A DNA stretch of 64,000 nucleotides from Mycolicibacterium poriferae (GTDB lineage: Bacteria > Actinomycetota > Actinomycetes > Mycobacteriales > Mycobacteriaceae): NCBI RefSeq assembly GCF_010728325.1, contig NZ_AP022570.1, forward strand, positions 4,092,001 through 4,156,000, in the 5' to 3' direction. Each line of letters opens with the position of its first letter. Within the stretch, counting starts at the first letter, position 1. Made by a program: the position numbers and the translations under genes. Of the stretch, positions 1 to 8,324 are shown piece after piece. The notes below the pieces were generated by a model. That model was given only the letters and a program-made list of their open reading frames with translations, searched no databases and was not told the DNA's origin.

Positions 1-569
1 CGGGCGTAGCGCGGCGAACGGTTGCCGATCATCGCGTCGAGCGTGTTGACCGCCCGGTACATCAGCACTGCCGGCGCGCCGCCCAGCGCGGCCCACACCA
101 GCGGTCCGACCTGAGCGTCGGAGGTGTTCTCGGCGATCGACTCCAGCGCCGCCCGGGTCAACCCGGCGGCGTCGAGCACCGCGGGGTCGCGGCCGCACAG
201 CGATGGCAGCAACGCCCGGGCGCCGTCGACGTCGCCGGCGGTCAGCAGACCCACCATCTGTTCCCCGGTGCGGCACAACGACGTTCCCCCTGCGGCGACG
301 TACGTCGCCGCGGCGACGGCCGCCGTCTCACGAAGCCCGCGTCGCGAGCCCTGCGCGACGAACCCGATCGCGCCGGTCGCGGCGAGCAATCCGGCCGTGT
401 GCACGACCCCGGCCCAGCGCGCGTCACGGTAGGTGCGCCGCTCCAGGGCCGCCGCCGCCGACCCGAACAGCGCCACCGGATGCCCTCGCCGCGGATCGCC
501 GAACACCACGTCCGCCAGGACACCGGCGGCTATCCCCGCTGCGCGGGTCCGCCCGCCTGCTGCACGCAC
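1..569 (-). CDS. cobD: Cobalamin biosynthesis protein CobD (5' part, truncated by window edge)
   Basis: About 189 N-terminal codons are present and the gene runs off the left edge. CobD is the membrane enzyme that attaches aminopropanol to adenosyl-cobyric acid, or forms cobinamide, in B12 synthesis. Visible family motifs are an ESIAENTSDA block followed by PLVWAALGG and YRAVNTLDAMIGNRSPRY, which is the conserved CobD core. The start is the GTG at 567-569, because the only upstream stretch in frame closes with TGA at 582-584 and offers no other start. The gene is divergent from the VOC gene at 685. In M. tuberculosis cobD (Rv2236c) also lies just before ahpE. Confidence 0.92.
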   Translation of the reverse strand, partial: MRAAGGRTRAAGIAAGVLADVVFGDPRRGHPVALFGSAAAALERRTYRDARWAGVVHTAGLLAATGAIGFVAQGSRRGLRETAAVAAATYVAAGGTSLCRTGEQMVGLLTAGDVDGARALLPSLCGRDPAVLDAAGLTRAALESIAENTSDAQVGPLVWAALGGAPAVLMYRAVNTLDAMIGNRSPRYA

Positions 570-684
570 CCCGGCAGCGTCTCACAAGGCCGGCCCCGTC
601 CAGATGGGCAGTCGGCCCTGGCCGGCTCGGCAGTATCACCCCGATCCCGACCCGGCTCGGCGTCCAACCGGGCACAGTGGTGCG

Positions 685-1080
685 ATGAGCTTTCCCGCAC
701 TGGCACACGTCGCGGTCACGGTGCGCGACCTGACCGTCAGCACCCCCTGGTATCGAGCGCTGTTCGACAGCGACCCGGTGCTCGACGAGGACACCGACGC
801 CGGCTTCCACCACGTGGTGTGGCAACTCGGCGACGGCACCCTGTTCGGCATCCACCAACACACCACGGCCGCCCCGGACGAGGCGTTCTCCGAATTCCGG
901 GCCGGGCTCGACCATGTCGCGTTCGGCTGCGCGTCACGCGCGGAACTGCAGACCTGGGCCGGGCGACTCGATGCGCTCGGGGTGTCCCACGGCGGGATCG
1001 TCGACGCACACTATGGCTCGGGGGTCAGTTTCCGCGATCCCGATGGCATCGCTTTGGAGTTCTTCGCGCCCCCCGGGTGA
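685..1080 (+). CDS. VOC (glyoxalase/bleomycin-resistance fold) family protein
   Basis: A 131-aa single-domain protein. It opens with LAHVAVTVRDL and closes with SFRDPDGIALEFFAPPG, the paired beta-alpha-beta-beta-beta signature of the vicinal-oxygen-chelate fold. Candidate metal ligands are His8, the His in GLDHVAF and the Glu in IALEFF. Such proteins are metal-dependent lyases, isomerases, dioxygenases or simple resistance proteins, and the substrate cannot be read from sequence. The start is the ATG at 685; the open frame extends upstream but would run antisense through cobD. It ends 12 bases before the amidohydrolase, so the two may be co-transcribed. Confidence 0.85.
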   Translation: MSFPALAHVAVTVRDLTVSTPWYRALFDSDPVLDEDTDAGFHHVVWQLGDGTLFGIHQHTTAAPDEAFSEFRAGLDHVAFGCASRAELQTWAGRLDALGVSHGGIVDAHYGSGVSFRDPDGIALEFFAPPG

Positions 1081-1092
1081 CAGACTGACCGC

Positions 1093-2802
1093 ATGGCTGA
1101 TCTTGTCCTGCTCGCCGGCACCGTCATCACGATGGAGGAGGGCTCGCCGCGGGCCCAGGCCGTCGCCGTCTCCGATGACCGCATCGTCGCCGTCGGCAGC
1201 CTCGAGGAGTGCCGCGCCGCACTGCCCGACGCCGACGTCGTCGACACCGGCGCTGCGGCGCTGGCTCCGGGATTCGTGGAACCGCACGGCCATCCGCTGA
1301 TCAGCGGGGTGGCCACCCAGGCGCCCGCCCGCTCGATCGCGCCGTGGGATGCGCCGAAGTGGGCGGATGTGCAGAAGGTGTTCAGTGAGGCGCTGACCGG
1401 CACCGACCCCGACACCCCGTTGTGGTTCACCGGTTTCGACGCGCTGCTGCACGGCCACCCCTCCCCCAAGGCCGACGAGCTGGACGCGATCTTCGGCGAC
1501 CGGGTCACCGTGGTGACCGACAACTCCGGGCACGGGGTGTACTTCAACTCCGCGATGATCAGGCTGCACGGCTGGGATACCGACCCGCCAGCCGACCCGG
1601 TCGCCGCGCACTACGGCCGCAACGCCGACGGCTCGCTCAACGGCCAGGGTTTCGAGCTGCCGGTCGTCACCGCGGTGGTGGGGCCGCTGATGGCGCAGCT
1701 GGGTGACCCGTTGGTGTCGGCGGCTCACTACTACGCACTGATGTCTCGGGGTGGCTACACCTCGGCCTCGGACATGACCTACGACCCGAAGTTCGCCGCC
1801 GGGTACGAGGCGCTGGCCGCGGCGCCGTCCTGCCCGCTGCGCGTGAGCATGTGGGAGATGTCGATCACCGAGACCTACACCGAGCCCGCCACGTTCACCG
1901 CCGGGGAGCCGTGGCTCACCAAGGCCGGAGTGAAGCTGTGGACCGACGGCTCACCCTGGGTGGGCAACATCGCGATCTCGTTTCCCTACCTGGACACCGA
2001 GACGACCCGCACCGCGGGCATCGATCCCGCCACCGCCGGCGGCGCGCACTCGATGAACTACTCGCGCGCCCAGCTCGACGAGATCCTCGACCACGCCGCC
2101 CCGAAAGGCTGGCAGATGGCGTTTCACGCCAACGGCGACCTGGCGCTGGATCTCGCGCTGGACGCCTACGAGGACGCCCTGAACCGGCACGGCCTGCTCG
2201 GCAGCGATCACCGCTGGCGCCTCGAGCACTGCGGGGCGGGTACGCGTGCGCATTTCGACCGGGCCGCCCGGCTCGGCGTGCACGTCTCGCTGGCGCCGTT
2301 TCAGTACTACTACTGGGGTGATCTGCTCGACGGCGCGATGTTCGACCCGTCGCACGGCGCCCGCTGGCAGGCGTTCGCCGACGCGGTCGACTCGGGGGCA
2401 TGCGTGTCGCTGCACAACGACGGGTCGGTGTCCCCGCCCACCCCGGTGACCAACATCGCCACCACCGTGACGCGGCGGACCCGCAACGGTGGGATGCACT
2501 GTGCAGAGCAGGCGATCTCGTTGGAGGCGGCCTGGCGGGCCCAGACCATCGACGCCGCGCGCACACTGCGCCGGGATCATCTGGTCGGGTCGATCGCGCC
2601 GGGCAAGCTCGCCGACTTCGTGGAGCTCAGCGCCGACCCGTGGGCGATGGCGCCCGACGAACTCATCGACTCCGTGCAGGTGACGGGCACGTGGGTCGGT
2701 GGGCGGCGGATCGACCTCGACGAGTTCCTCGGCGCCGTCGCGGCGGGCGACAACTCGGCCCACGCGCATCTGGCTGAGCGCAAGGCCACCGGCTGCTGCT
2801 AG
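1093..2802 (+). CDS. Amidohydrolase family protein (YtcJ-like, amidohydrolase_3)
   Basis: A 569-aa metal-dependent hydrolase of the composite type. The N-terminal small beta-domain (DLVLLAGTVITMEEG) leads into the barrel with the metal motif FVEPHGHPL. Further His and Asp clusters follow (FHANGDLALD, LEHCGA, LHNDGSV). The C-terminal strand has the typical DHLVGSIAPGKLADFVELSADP signature of this superfamily. Members act on exocyclic amide, imide or formyl bonds; the substrate is not predictable. It sits 12 bases after the VOC gene on the same strand and ends 136 bases before a copper amine oxidase, so a nitrogen-compound catabolic role is possible but is inference. Confidence 0.85.
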   Translation: MADLVLLAGTVITMEEGSPRAQAVAVSDDRIVAVGSLEECRAALPDADVVDTGAAALAPGFVEPHGHPLISGVATQAPARSIAPWDAPKWADVQKVFSEALTGTDPDTPLWFTGFDALLHGHPSPKADELDAIFGDRVTVVTDNSGHGVYFNSAMIRLHGWDTDPPADPVAAHYGRNADGSLNGQGFELPVVTAVVGPLMAQLGDPLVSAAHYYALMSRGGYTSASDMTYDPKFAAGYEALAAAPSCPLRVSMWEMSITETYTEPATFTAGEPWLTKAGVKLWTDGSPWVGNIAISFPYLDTETTRTAGIDPATAGGAHSMNYSRAQLDEILDHAAPKGWQMAFHANGDLALDLALDAYEDALNRHGLLGSDHRWRLEHCGAGTRAHFDRAARLGVHVSLAPFQYYYWGDLLDGAMFDPSHGARWQAFADAVDSGACVSLHNDGSVSPPTPVTNIATTVTRRTRNGGMHCAEQAISLEAAWRAQTIDAARTLRRDHLVGSIAPGKLADFVELSADPWAMAPDELIDSVQVTGTWVGGRRIDLDEFLGAVAAGDNSAHAHLAERKATGCC

Positions 2803-2938
2803 CCGACCCCCTCCCGCCGGCACCGGACTCTTTTCGGCCACCGCGACCGCCTCGTGGAGGTATCGTCGCGTAGCCACCAGCTGGTCGTGCCCTCATCGGC
2901 CGGAGTGGAGTTGGCACCTCTGAGAGGACGGTCGGCCC

Positions 2939-4894
2939 ATGGCGTCTCACCCTTTGGAACCTCTGAGTGCGGACGAGTTCCGCCGCACCGCCGAGATACT
3001 CCGCCGGGACGGGCATGTCAGCGACACCTTCCGTTTCGCGTCGATCGAGCTGGTGGAACCACCCAAGAGGGACGTGCTGGCGTGGCACACGGGAGACCCG
3101 GTTCCGCGGCATGCGCTGGCGGTGGTGTGGAACCGGTCGGACAATAAGACCTACGAGGCCACCGTCGATCTCACCGGCGATACCGTCCTCTCGGTCCAGC
3201 ACATTCCCGACGTCACACCGAACTTCACCGTCGACGAGTTCCACGAGGTCGACGAAGCCATGCGCGCTCACCCGGACGTGGTGGCGAAGCTGGGCGAACG
3301 CGGTATCACCGACATGAGTCGGGTCGTCGTCGACGTCTGGACCTACGGCAGAGCGCTGATGCCCGAACAGTATCGCGACCGCCGACTGGGCTGGTGCGAC
3401 CTCTGGGTCCGTGAGTCACCCGACGGGAACCCCTACGCCCACCCCGTTTCCGGCTTGAAGCTCGTCGTCGACATGAACACCCTCGAACTCCTCGAGATCG
3501 AGGACGAGTTCGACGTCGGAATGCCGGCGGTGAACGGCGAATACGTACCGGGACCGTGGACGGGTCAACAGCGCACGGACCTCAAGCCGCTTCATATCAC
3601 CCAGCCCGACGGCACGTCGTTCACCGTTGACGGCACCGAATTGCGTTGGCAGAACTGGTCGATGCGCCTGGGCTTCAACTATCGCGAGGGTCCGGTGATC
3701 TATCAGGTCGCCTATGACGATCACGGCGTGCGGCGTGACATCGCCTACCGGATGTCGCTGGCCGAGATGGTGGTCCCCTACCGCGACCCCACGTTCGATC
3801 ATTACCGCCGAACCGCTTTCGACATCGGCGAGTGGGGGCTCGGTTTCATGACCACCTCGCTGGAACTGGGGTGCGACTGCCTCGGCGAGATCCGCTACGT
3901 CGACGCGGTGCTGCACGACACCGCTGGTGTGCCGTACGAGATCAAGAACGCCATCTGTCTGCACGAAGAAGACAACGCGGTGCTCTGGAAGCACGTCGAT
4001 CTGGTGACCGGTGCCGAGGTGCGCCGTCAGCGACGGATGGTGGTCTCCTGCCACGTGACCGTCGCGAACTACGAGTACCTCGTCTACTGGCGGTTCTACC
4101 AGGACGGCAACATCGAGTGCGAGGTGCGGGCGACCGGGATCATGGTCACCACCCCCTACGCCGAGGGCGAGCCGGCGCCACCGTACGGCACCGTCGTCGA
4201 CAACCGCACCTACGCGCCGTTCCACCAGCACTTCCTGGTGGCGCGACTGGATCTCGACGTAGACGGGTCGGCGAACACGGTCGTCGAGGTCGACTCGGTC
4301 GCACCGCCGGTGTCGGAGGACAACCCGCACGGCCTGGCTCTGGTCACCAGGTCCACCCCGATCACGTCAGAGGCCAGCAGCGCCCGCGATTTCGACTGGA
4401 ACACCCAGCGCGGCTGGAAGGTGATCAACCCGGACAAGGTCAATCGGCACGGTACCCAGGTGGGTTACAAGCTGGTTCCGGGTGCGGCGTTCCCGGCTCT
4501 GATGGATCCCACCACGCCGCAGTATCTTCGGGCGCCGGTGATCGGCCACACGCTGTGGGTCACGCAACACGACGACGACGAGCGCTGGCCGTGCGGCAGG
4601 TATCCGACCCAGTCCACCGTCGACACCGGCATGACGGAGTGGATCAAGGACGACGCACCGCTCGAGAACGCCGACGTGGTCCTCTGGTACGTCTTCGGCA
4701 TCCACCACATCACCAGGGTCGAGGAATGGCCGATCATGCCGGTCGACACGGTGTCGTTCTGGCTCAAGCCGTCCGGGTTCTTCGACCAGAACCCGTCGAT
4801 CGATGTCGCGCCGACGCCGAAGGCCGCGGACGCGACCTGCCACACCGGCACAGCGGAGCACCTCGCCGCCGATCGGGCGGCCCACATGCACTGA
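2939..4894 (+). CDS. Copper-containing primary amine oxidase
   Basis: A 651-aa quinoprotein of the copper amine oxidase family, close to the usual bacterial length. It oxidises primary amines to aldehyde, ammonia and hydrogen peroxide. The topaquinone motif N-Y-E-Y is at residues 377-380, with Tyr378 the expected cofactor precursor. The copper ligands are His429 and His431 (HQH) and His590 in GIHHITR. The catalytic base is most likely Asp295 in FDIGEWGLG, just before the conserved ELGCDCLGEI. No signal peptide is visible, as in Arthrobacter-type enzymes. The start ATG follows a GAGAGGA sequence. All key residues are present, so the enzyme should be active. The gene lies in a segment absent from the M. 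tuberculosis cobD-ahpE interval. Confidence 0.95.
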   Translation: MASHPLEPLSADEFRRTAEILRRDGHVSDTFRFASIELVEPPKRDVLAWHTGDPVPRHALAVVWNRSDNKTYEATVDLTGDTVLSVQHIPDVTPNFTVDEFHEVDEAMRAHPDVVAKLGERGITDMSRVVVDVWTYGRALMPEQYRDRRLGWCDLWVRESPDGNPYAHPVSGLKLVVDMNTLELLEIEDEFDVGMPAVNGEYVPGPWTGQQRTDLKPLHITQPDGTSFTVDGTELRWQNWSMRLGFNYREGPVIYQVAYDDHGVRRDIAYRMSLAEMVVPYRDPTFDHYRRTAFDIGEWGLGFMTTSLELGCDCLGEIRYVDAVLHDTAGVPYEIKNAICLHEEDNAVLWKHVDLVTGAEVRRQRRMVVSCHVTVANYEYLVYWRFYQDGNIECEVRATGIMVTTPYAEGEPAPPYGTVVDNRTYAPFHQHFLVARLDLDVDGSANTVVEVDSVAPPVSEDNPHGLALVTRSTPITSEASSARDFDWNTQRGWKVINPDKVNRHGTQVGYKLVPGAAFPALMDPTTPQYLRAPVIGHTLWVTQHDDDERWPCGRYPTQSTVDTGMTEWIKDDAPLENADVVLWYVFGIHHITRVEEWPIMPVDTVSFWLKPSGFFDQNPSIDVAPTPKAADATCHTGTAEHLAADRAAHMH

Positions 4895-5069
4895 CGTGGA
4901 CGCCGTCGAGAATCGCGCGGATCATCGAGCCGACCACACGGCCGACTCGCTGCGGGTGATCGAGGAAATCGGCGTGGGGCCGGTGTCATAGGTGCGAGTG
5001 CTGGTCAACCTTGCCCTCTAATCGGTGCGATGTGGACCATGCAGACGCCGCCGCGCGGATGTTGCGCAG

Positions 5070-5594
5070 TCACCAGGGTCCGAAAAGCCTGTCAAGATTT
5101 CGTAATTCGCGCATCCAGAAAGGAATCTGCCAGCTTGCTGGCATGCGCCTCACATAATCCTCGTCGAACGCCATGAAGAATTCCCTGTACCACGCGTAGT
5201 GCGGCTTGAACACTCGTTTGAGCAATTCACGGTCCACGAGTTTCTCTTCGCAGCGGACTGACAGCCCCGCGTAAAAGTGAAGCAGCCACGACAAGTTCTG
5301 GTGCCGGGTCATGCCATTAGACAAGCGAGGCTCTGCCGTTGCTGACACGTGGCTGATGAACGGATCCAAGACAGTGCGGTCGCCCGCGTACCAGGCGGAC
5401 TTGATCTCTGATGTTTCCGCGCGAACCGTAAAGAACTCCGGACTTACGTAAGTATCAAGGAGCGTCAGGACTGATTGTTTACGCCCTGCGTATCGTGCAT
5501 ACCAGACGCCTGCAAGGGCACCTAGGACGGCACCGATGACGGCACCGCCGACACCCCCCGCGAACCCTACCCACGCCACCGTCGAGTCACTCAC
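5070..5594 (-). CDS. Small membrane-anchored hypothetical protein
   Basis: I do not recognise this 174-aa protein with confidence. It begins with one strongly hydrophobic, glycine-rich helix (about residues 6-34), followed by a basic patch (RYAGRKQS), so it is probably anchored with its helical C-terminal domain inside the cell. The C-terminal part is rich in Trp, Tyr and Arg and resembles small DUF4760-like membrane proteins; that match is unverified. Base composition is unlike the neighbours: 64 of 120 bases are G or C at 5101-5220, about 53 percent, against about 70 percent in a sampled line of the amine oxidase. This points to recent acquisition. Confidence 0.6.
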   Translation of the reverse strand: MSDSTVAWVGFAGGVGGAVIGAVLGALAGVWYARYAGRKQSVLTLLDTYVSPEFFTVRAETSEIKSAWYAGDRTVLDPFISHVSATAEPRLSNGMTRHQNLSWLLHFYAGLSVRCEEKLVDRELLKRVFKPHYAWYREFFMAFDEDYVRRMPASWQIPFWMRELRNLDRLFGPW

Positions 5595-5734
5595 TACGCC
5601 AGTGTCGCATCAGCCGCGCGACGGGTCCGGTTACCCAACCGACTGCCGGGGATCCCGCCCGGTGCCTCCGGTAGCTCAGCAGGTCGGCGACCTACCTACT
5701 CGTCCGACCTCGCCGAAATCCTGGTGAAGATCCA

Positions 5735-5747
5735 CACACTAGGTGTG
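5735..5747. terminator. Small inverted repeat (CACAC-TAG-GTGTG)
   Basis: Five-base perfect arms flank a three-base loop, 7 bases beyond the stop of the 50-aa ORF on the minus strand. It is small and has no T-tract, so it is only a weak terminator candidate. The rest of the 160-base gap 5595-5754 shows no gene. Confidence 0.3.
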
Positions 5748-5754
5748 CACTCCG

Positions 5755-5907
5755 TTAGGCGCCCGCGCGCGCCTCAACCCACTTGATTAGGCGGCGACGG
5801 CGTTCAGCGACGCGCTCTGGATTCTGCTCCGCGTCACGCTCAGCAGCATCGGCTTCCTCCCAGGCGCGACGCATGTCAGCATCGTGGAACTCCACGGTCT
5901 TGGCCAT
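5755..5907 (-). CDS. Small hypothetical protein (50 aa)
   Basis: A 50-aa, highly charged, alanine-rich, apparently all-helical protein (DMRRAWEEADAAERDAEQNPERV, then a basic tail). The start at 5907 is chosen because a strong ribosome-binding sequence, AAAGGGGTGAGG, lies directly upstream; a longer version starting 10 codons earlier has no such site. It is not recognised. It stands between the small membrane protein and the membrane GAF protein on the same strand, 65 bases from the latter, and shares the lower-GC accessory patch. The good translation signal makes it likely to be a real small gene. Confidence 0.5.
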   Translation of the reverse strand: MAKTVEFHDADMRRAWEEADAAERDAEQNPERVAERRRRLIKWVEARAGA

Positions 5908-5972
5908 CACCTCACCCCTTTCGGACGACGCCAGCATAGCTGCGCTCCCCGACAGAACCCGTTAGGCACATC

Positions 5973-6842
5973 CTAGTTACCCCGCCGCTGGACAGCCCTG
6001 GCGATACGCGCGGGCGTCATCGTCGTCGCTTCCGCCGCGGCCAGCAGGTGGGCCAACACCTTGATCGATGCGACATCTGAGTTGGAGAACCCATCGGTTT
6101 CGAGCGTATTGGCTGTCAGCATCCCGAAAGCGACGCCTTCTGCGCGAACTGGGACGGAGACGAAGGACTTGTACTGGCGGTCCTTGGTGATGTCCCAGGA
6201 TTCAGGGACTGCGGTGTCGGTGTCGTTGCTCAGCTCGACGTCACCGGTATCTATGAGGTCCCACACTCCCTGATCACCGCCGTGACCCTCGACGAATTCG
6301 CTGGTGAAGGAGTCTTCGCGATTTCGCGAGTCACTATAGGTGCCCGACTGCATCACCCGGCTTCGAGCACCCAGATCCTGCACGCGAAAGTAGGCGGCGC
6401 GCGGCGCCTCGCTCTGGACGAGATCGCAGACCTTGCTGACGATCGACGCCCTGTACCCGCTGATCTCCGTATCCTTGGCCGCCTGGTCCAACATCGCCAG
6501 GCGGCGCAGCTTGTCCGCAGTGCCGAGCATCGCCCCGTTGATAAGCAATGAGGTGCGGCGAGATTCCGCCCGCAAGGCCTGATCGAGCGAGACCCGCTCC
6601 TCCTCCTGCTGCCGCTTGAACGCGCGCTCGTTCCTGAACTTGAGGAAGCCGACAACGGCGGTCGCTGCAGCGAGGCACGCGGCCAGGACCCGGATTCCAA
6701 CGAGCCAACCACCCGGCGGGATCTGACTGATCGCAAAGGTAGCCGCAGCGGTCAGAACAGCCAGCACCGTCAGCGCGACGTTGAAGGCAACCGCTTGGTC
6801 CTTGACGACCTTCGCCCGCTCGACCCCCACAGGCGAGAGCAT
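5973..6842 (-). CDS. Two-TM membrane protein with C-terminal GAF domain
   Basis: A 289-aa protein. Two hydrophobic helices near the N-terminus (about residues 20-65) are followed by a charged, probably coiled-coil linker (KFRNERAFKRQQEEER). A C-terminal GAF-type sensor domain follows (about residues 130-275), containing the typical SFVSVPVRAEGVAFGMLTANT block and an ending helix VKVLAHLLAAAEATT-like. No kinase, cyclase or HTH output is fused, so it would need a partner. The start ATG at 6842 is preferred over the longest frame, whose first 45 residues look non-coding. GC content is low (31 of 60 at 6061-6120). It lies beside the tRNA-Val. Confidence 0.65.
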   Translation of the reverse strand: MLSPVGVERAKVVKDQAVAFNVALTVLAVLTAAATFAISQIPPGGWLVGIRVLAACLAAATAVVGFLKFRNERAFKRQQEEERVSLDQALRAESRRTSLLINGAMLGTADKLRRLAMLDQAAKDTEISGYRASIVSKVCDLVQSEAPRAAYFRVQDLGARSRVMQSGTYSDSRNREDSFTSEFVEGHGGDQGVWDLIDTGDVELSNDTDTAVPESWDITKDRQYKSFVSVPVRAEGVAFGMLTANTLETDGFSNSDVASIKVLAHLLAAAEATTMTPARIARAVQRRGN

Positions 6843-7011
6843 CTCACACGGCCTCGACACAGACCTGCAACACAAGACCGGCCGCCGTGTATCAGCGTCC
6901 GCCCACCGCGCTCGGTACTTCGAATTCGAATCTCGTGGCACATTCTTGGAACAACGGGGATTCTGAAGACCGCCCATAATCTGGTGGCAAGCCTAAAAAT
7001 AGGCTATTCAA

Positions 7012-7086
7012 TGGTGGGCGCGGACGGTATCGAACCGCCGACCGCTGGTGTGTAAAACCAGAGCTCTACCACTGAGCTACGCGCCC
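7012..7086 (-). tRNA. tRNA-Val (anticodon TAC)
   Basis: Read on the minus strand, the gene starts GGGCGCG and ends CGCGCCC-A-CCA, a perfect 7-bp acceptor stem with an encoded CCA. The D-arm region TAGCTCAGTGGTAGAGC, a CTGGT/ACCAG anticodon stem with loop TTTACAC, and a T-arm containing GGTTCGATACC are all present. The anticodon TAC lies at 7052-7054, giving tRNA-Val for GUA codons. Its 3' end points toward the low-GC accessory patch, a common integration geometry. Confidence 0.97.
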
Positions 7087-7209
7087 GATCGCAGGGCAGG
7101 TTACAACGCGCAGGTGTCCGACGGGAAATCCCGACGGTCCCACGTCGCGCGCCGAGCGTGAAGTGAGTGCGAAAAGTCGGCCGTTCTTTCGCAAGGAGTT
7201 CACTCTCGG

Positions 7210-7297
7210 CGAGCGAGCACCGCCCACCGCCTTCTGCGAGCGAGCACCGCGGCCCGCCGGGGCGAGCACCACGGCGCGGTAGGCCCGCCGGGGCGAG
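7210..7297. repeat. Short GC-rich direct repeats downstream of ahpE
   Basis: The 249-base gap between tRNA-Val and ahpE contains no gene. It holds two copies of a 14-base string (CGAGCGAGCACCGC at 7210 and 7237) and two copies of a 16-base string (GGCCCGCCGGGGCGAG at 7251 and 7282, 31 bases apart). These are degenerate tandem duplications without coding capacity. They may act as a termination region for ahpE, which ends at 7336. Confidence 0.6.
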
Positions 7298-7335
7298 TGC
7301 CGCGGCCCGCGACGCTCGACGAGCCGAGCGCCGGG

Positions 7336-7797
7336 TCAGGTCTGAAGTGCGGCCAGCGCGGCCGCCCAGACCGCCGCGTCGCGGCCCTCGCCGGGCTGTC
7401 TGCAGTCGGCGAAGCGCACGATTCCGGCACGGTCGACGGCGATGGTGCCGCGGTTGGGATAGCCGGACGAATCGTTGAACACCCCGTAGGCCTGGCTGAC
7501 CGCGCCGTGGGGCCAGAAGTCGGCGAGCACGGGAAAGGTGAAACCGCGCTGAGTGGCCCACACCTTGTGGGTGGGCGGCGGCCCGACGGACACGGCCAGC
7601 GTGGCCAGGTCGGCGTTGACGAAGTCGCCGATCCTGTCCTGGATGTCGTCGAGTTCGCGCTGGCAGATGCCGGTGAACGCGAGCGGAAAGAACACCAGCA
7701 GCACCCCGCGCTCACCGCGGAACGCCGACAGCCTCACCAGCTGGTTGTTCTGGTCCTTGAGCGTGAAGTCCGGGGCCTGCTCACCGACGGCGAGCAC
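7336..7797 (-). CDS. ahpE: Alkyl hydroperoxide reductase AhpE, one-Cys peroxiredoxin
   Basis: A 153-aa thioredoxin-fold peroxidase that reduces hydroperoxides and peroxynitrite using mycothiol/mycoredoxin-type reductants in mycobacteria. The peroxidatic site PLAFTGIC places the cysteine at residue 45, as in M. tuberculosis AhpE (Rv2238c). The SVGPPPTHKVWATQ and DFWPHGAVSQAYGVF blocks also match that protein closely. The start is GTG at 7797, sharing one base with the TAG of the upstream DUF3052 gene (TAGTG), so the two are translationally coupled. Confidence 0.96.
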   Translation of the reverse strand: MLAVGEQAPDFTLKDQNNQLVRLSAFRGERGVLLVFFPLAFTGICQRELDDIQDRIGDFVNADLATLAVSVGPPPTHKVWATQRGFTFPVLADFWPHGAVSQAYGVFNDSSGYPNRGTIAVDRAGIVRFADCRQPGEGRDAAVWAAALAALQT

Positions 7798-8222
7798 TAG
7801 TGCCGGCCGGCGGCCTTGGACTTCGGCTGGACCAGACGGGTCGCGATCCAGTCCCCCAGGTTCGCCGACGATGTCTGCATCAGGCCCGCCGTCGGGGCCG
7901 ACTCGGCGATCTCGGCGGGCAGCACATGACCGGGCTTGCCGGTCTTGGGGGTGGCCACCCAGATGACGCCGTCGTCGGCAAGCGGGGTGATGGCGTCCAT
8001 CAGCGCGTCGACGAGGTCGCCGTCACCGTCGCGCCACCACAGCAGCACCACGTCGATGACTTCGTCGGCGTCCTCATCCAGCAGTTCGCTGCCGGACGCC
8101 TCCTCGATGTCGGCTCGGATGTCGTCGTCGGTGTCTTCGTCCCACCCCAACTCCTGCACAACCTGATCTTTTTGGATGCCCAGACTGCGGGCGTAGTTCG
8201 GGGGGTCACCCGCCGACACCAC
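7797..8222 (-). CDS. DUF3052 family protein (Rv2239c-like)
   Basis: A 141-aa acidic protein of unknown function, conserved in actinobacteria. It opens VVSAGDPPNYARSLGIQ, has a very acidic helix (DEDTDDDIRADIEEASGSELLDED) and ends with a conserved NLGDWIATRLVQPK segment. The start is taken as GTG 8222, because GGAGGA lies seven bases before it; a TTG two codons earlier would leave only one base of spacing. It is directly followed by ahpE with a one-base overlap. In M. tuberculosis the same pair (Rv2239c-ahpE) is adjacent. The function is not known. Confidence 0.85.
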   Translation of the reverse strand: MVSAGDPPNYARSLGIQKDQVVQELGWDEDTDDDIRADIEEASGSELLDEDADEVIDVVLLWWRDGDGDLVDALMDAITPLADDGVIWVATPKTGKPGHVLPAEIAESAPTAGLMQTSSANLGDWIATRLVQPKSKAAGRH

Positions 8223-8324
8223 GGTCAATCCTCCTTCAGCCGACTCGACACGGTGTGTTGTTCGCCATGTTCTCTTCTTATCGTCGCACGCCGTGCTCTC
8301 ACAGCAAGCCGCTGGCCGAACACT

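Noticed and set aside
399..1088. Long plus-strand frames crossing cobD into the VOC gene
   Set aside because: The part before 685 is antisense to well-conserved CobD, and the VOC protein has a proper start at 685.
4895..5069. 31-codon frame after the amine oxidase (from GTG 4895)
   Set aside because: It has no ribosome site of its own and no recognisable similarity; the gap holds nothing else.
5671..5680. tRNA-like string GTAGCTCAGC
   Set aside because: It looks like a tRNA D-arm start, but no acceptor, anticodon or T-arm follows. It is either chance or an unidentifiable relic.
5070..7011. Integrated phage or transposon beside tRNA-Val
   Set aside because: No integrase, transposase, terminal repeat or duplicated tRNA 3' end was found, so only an accessory patch of unknown origin is claimed.
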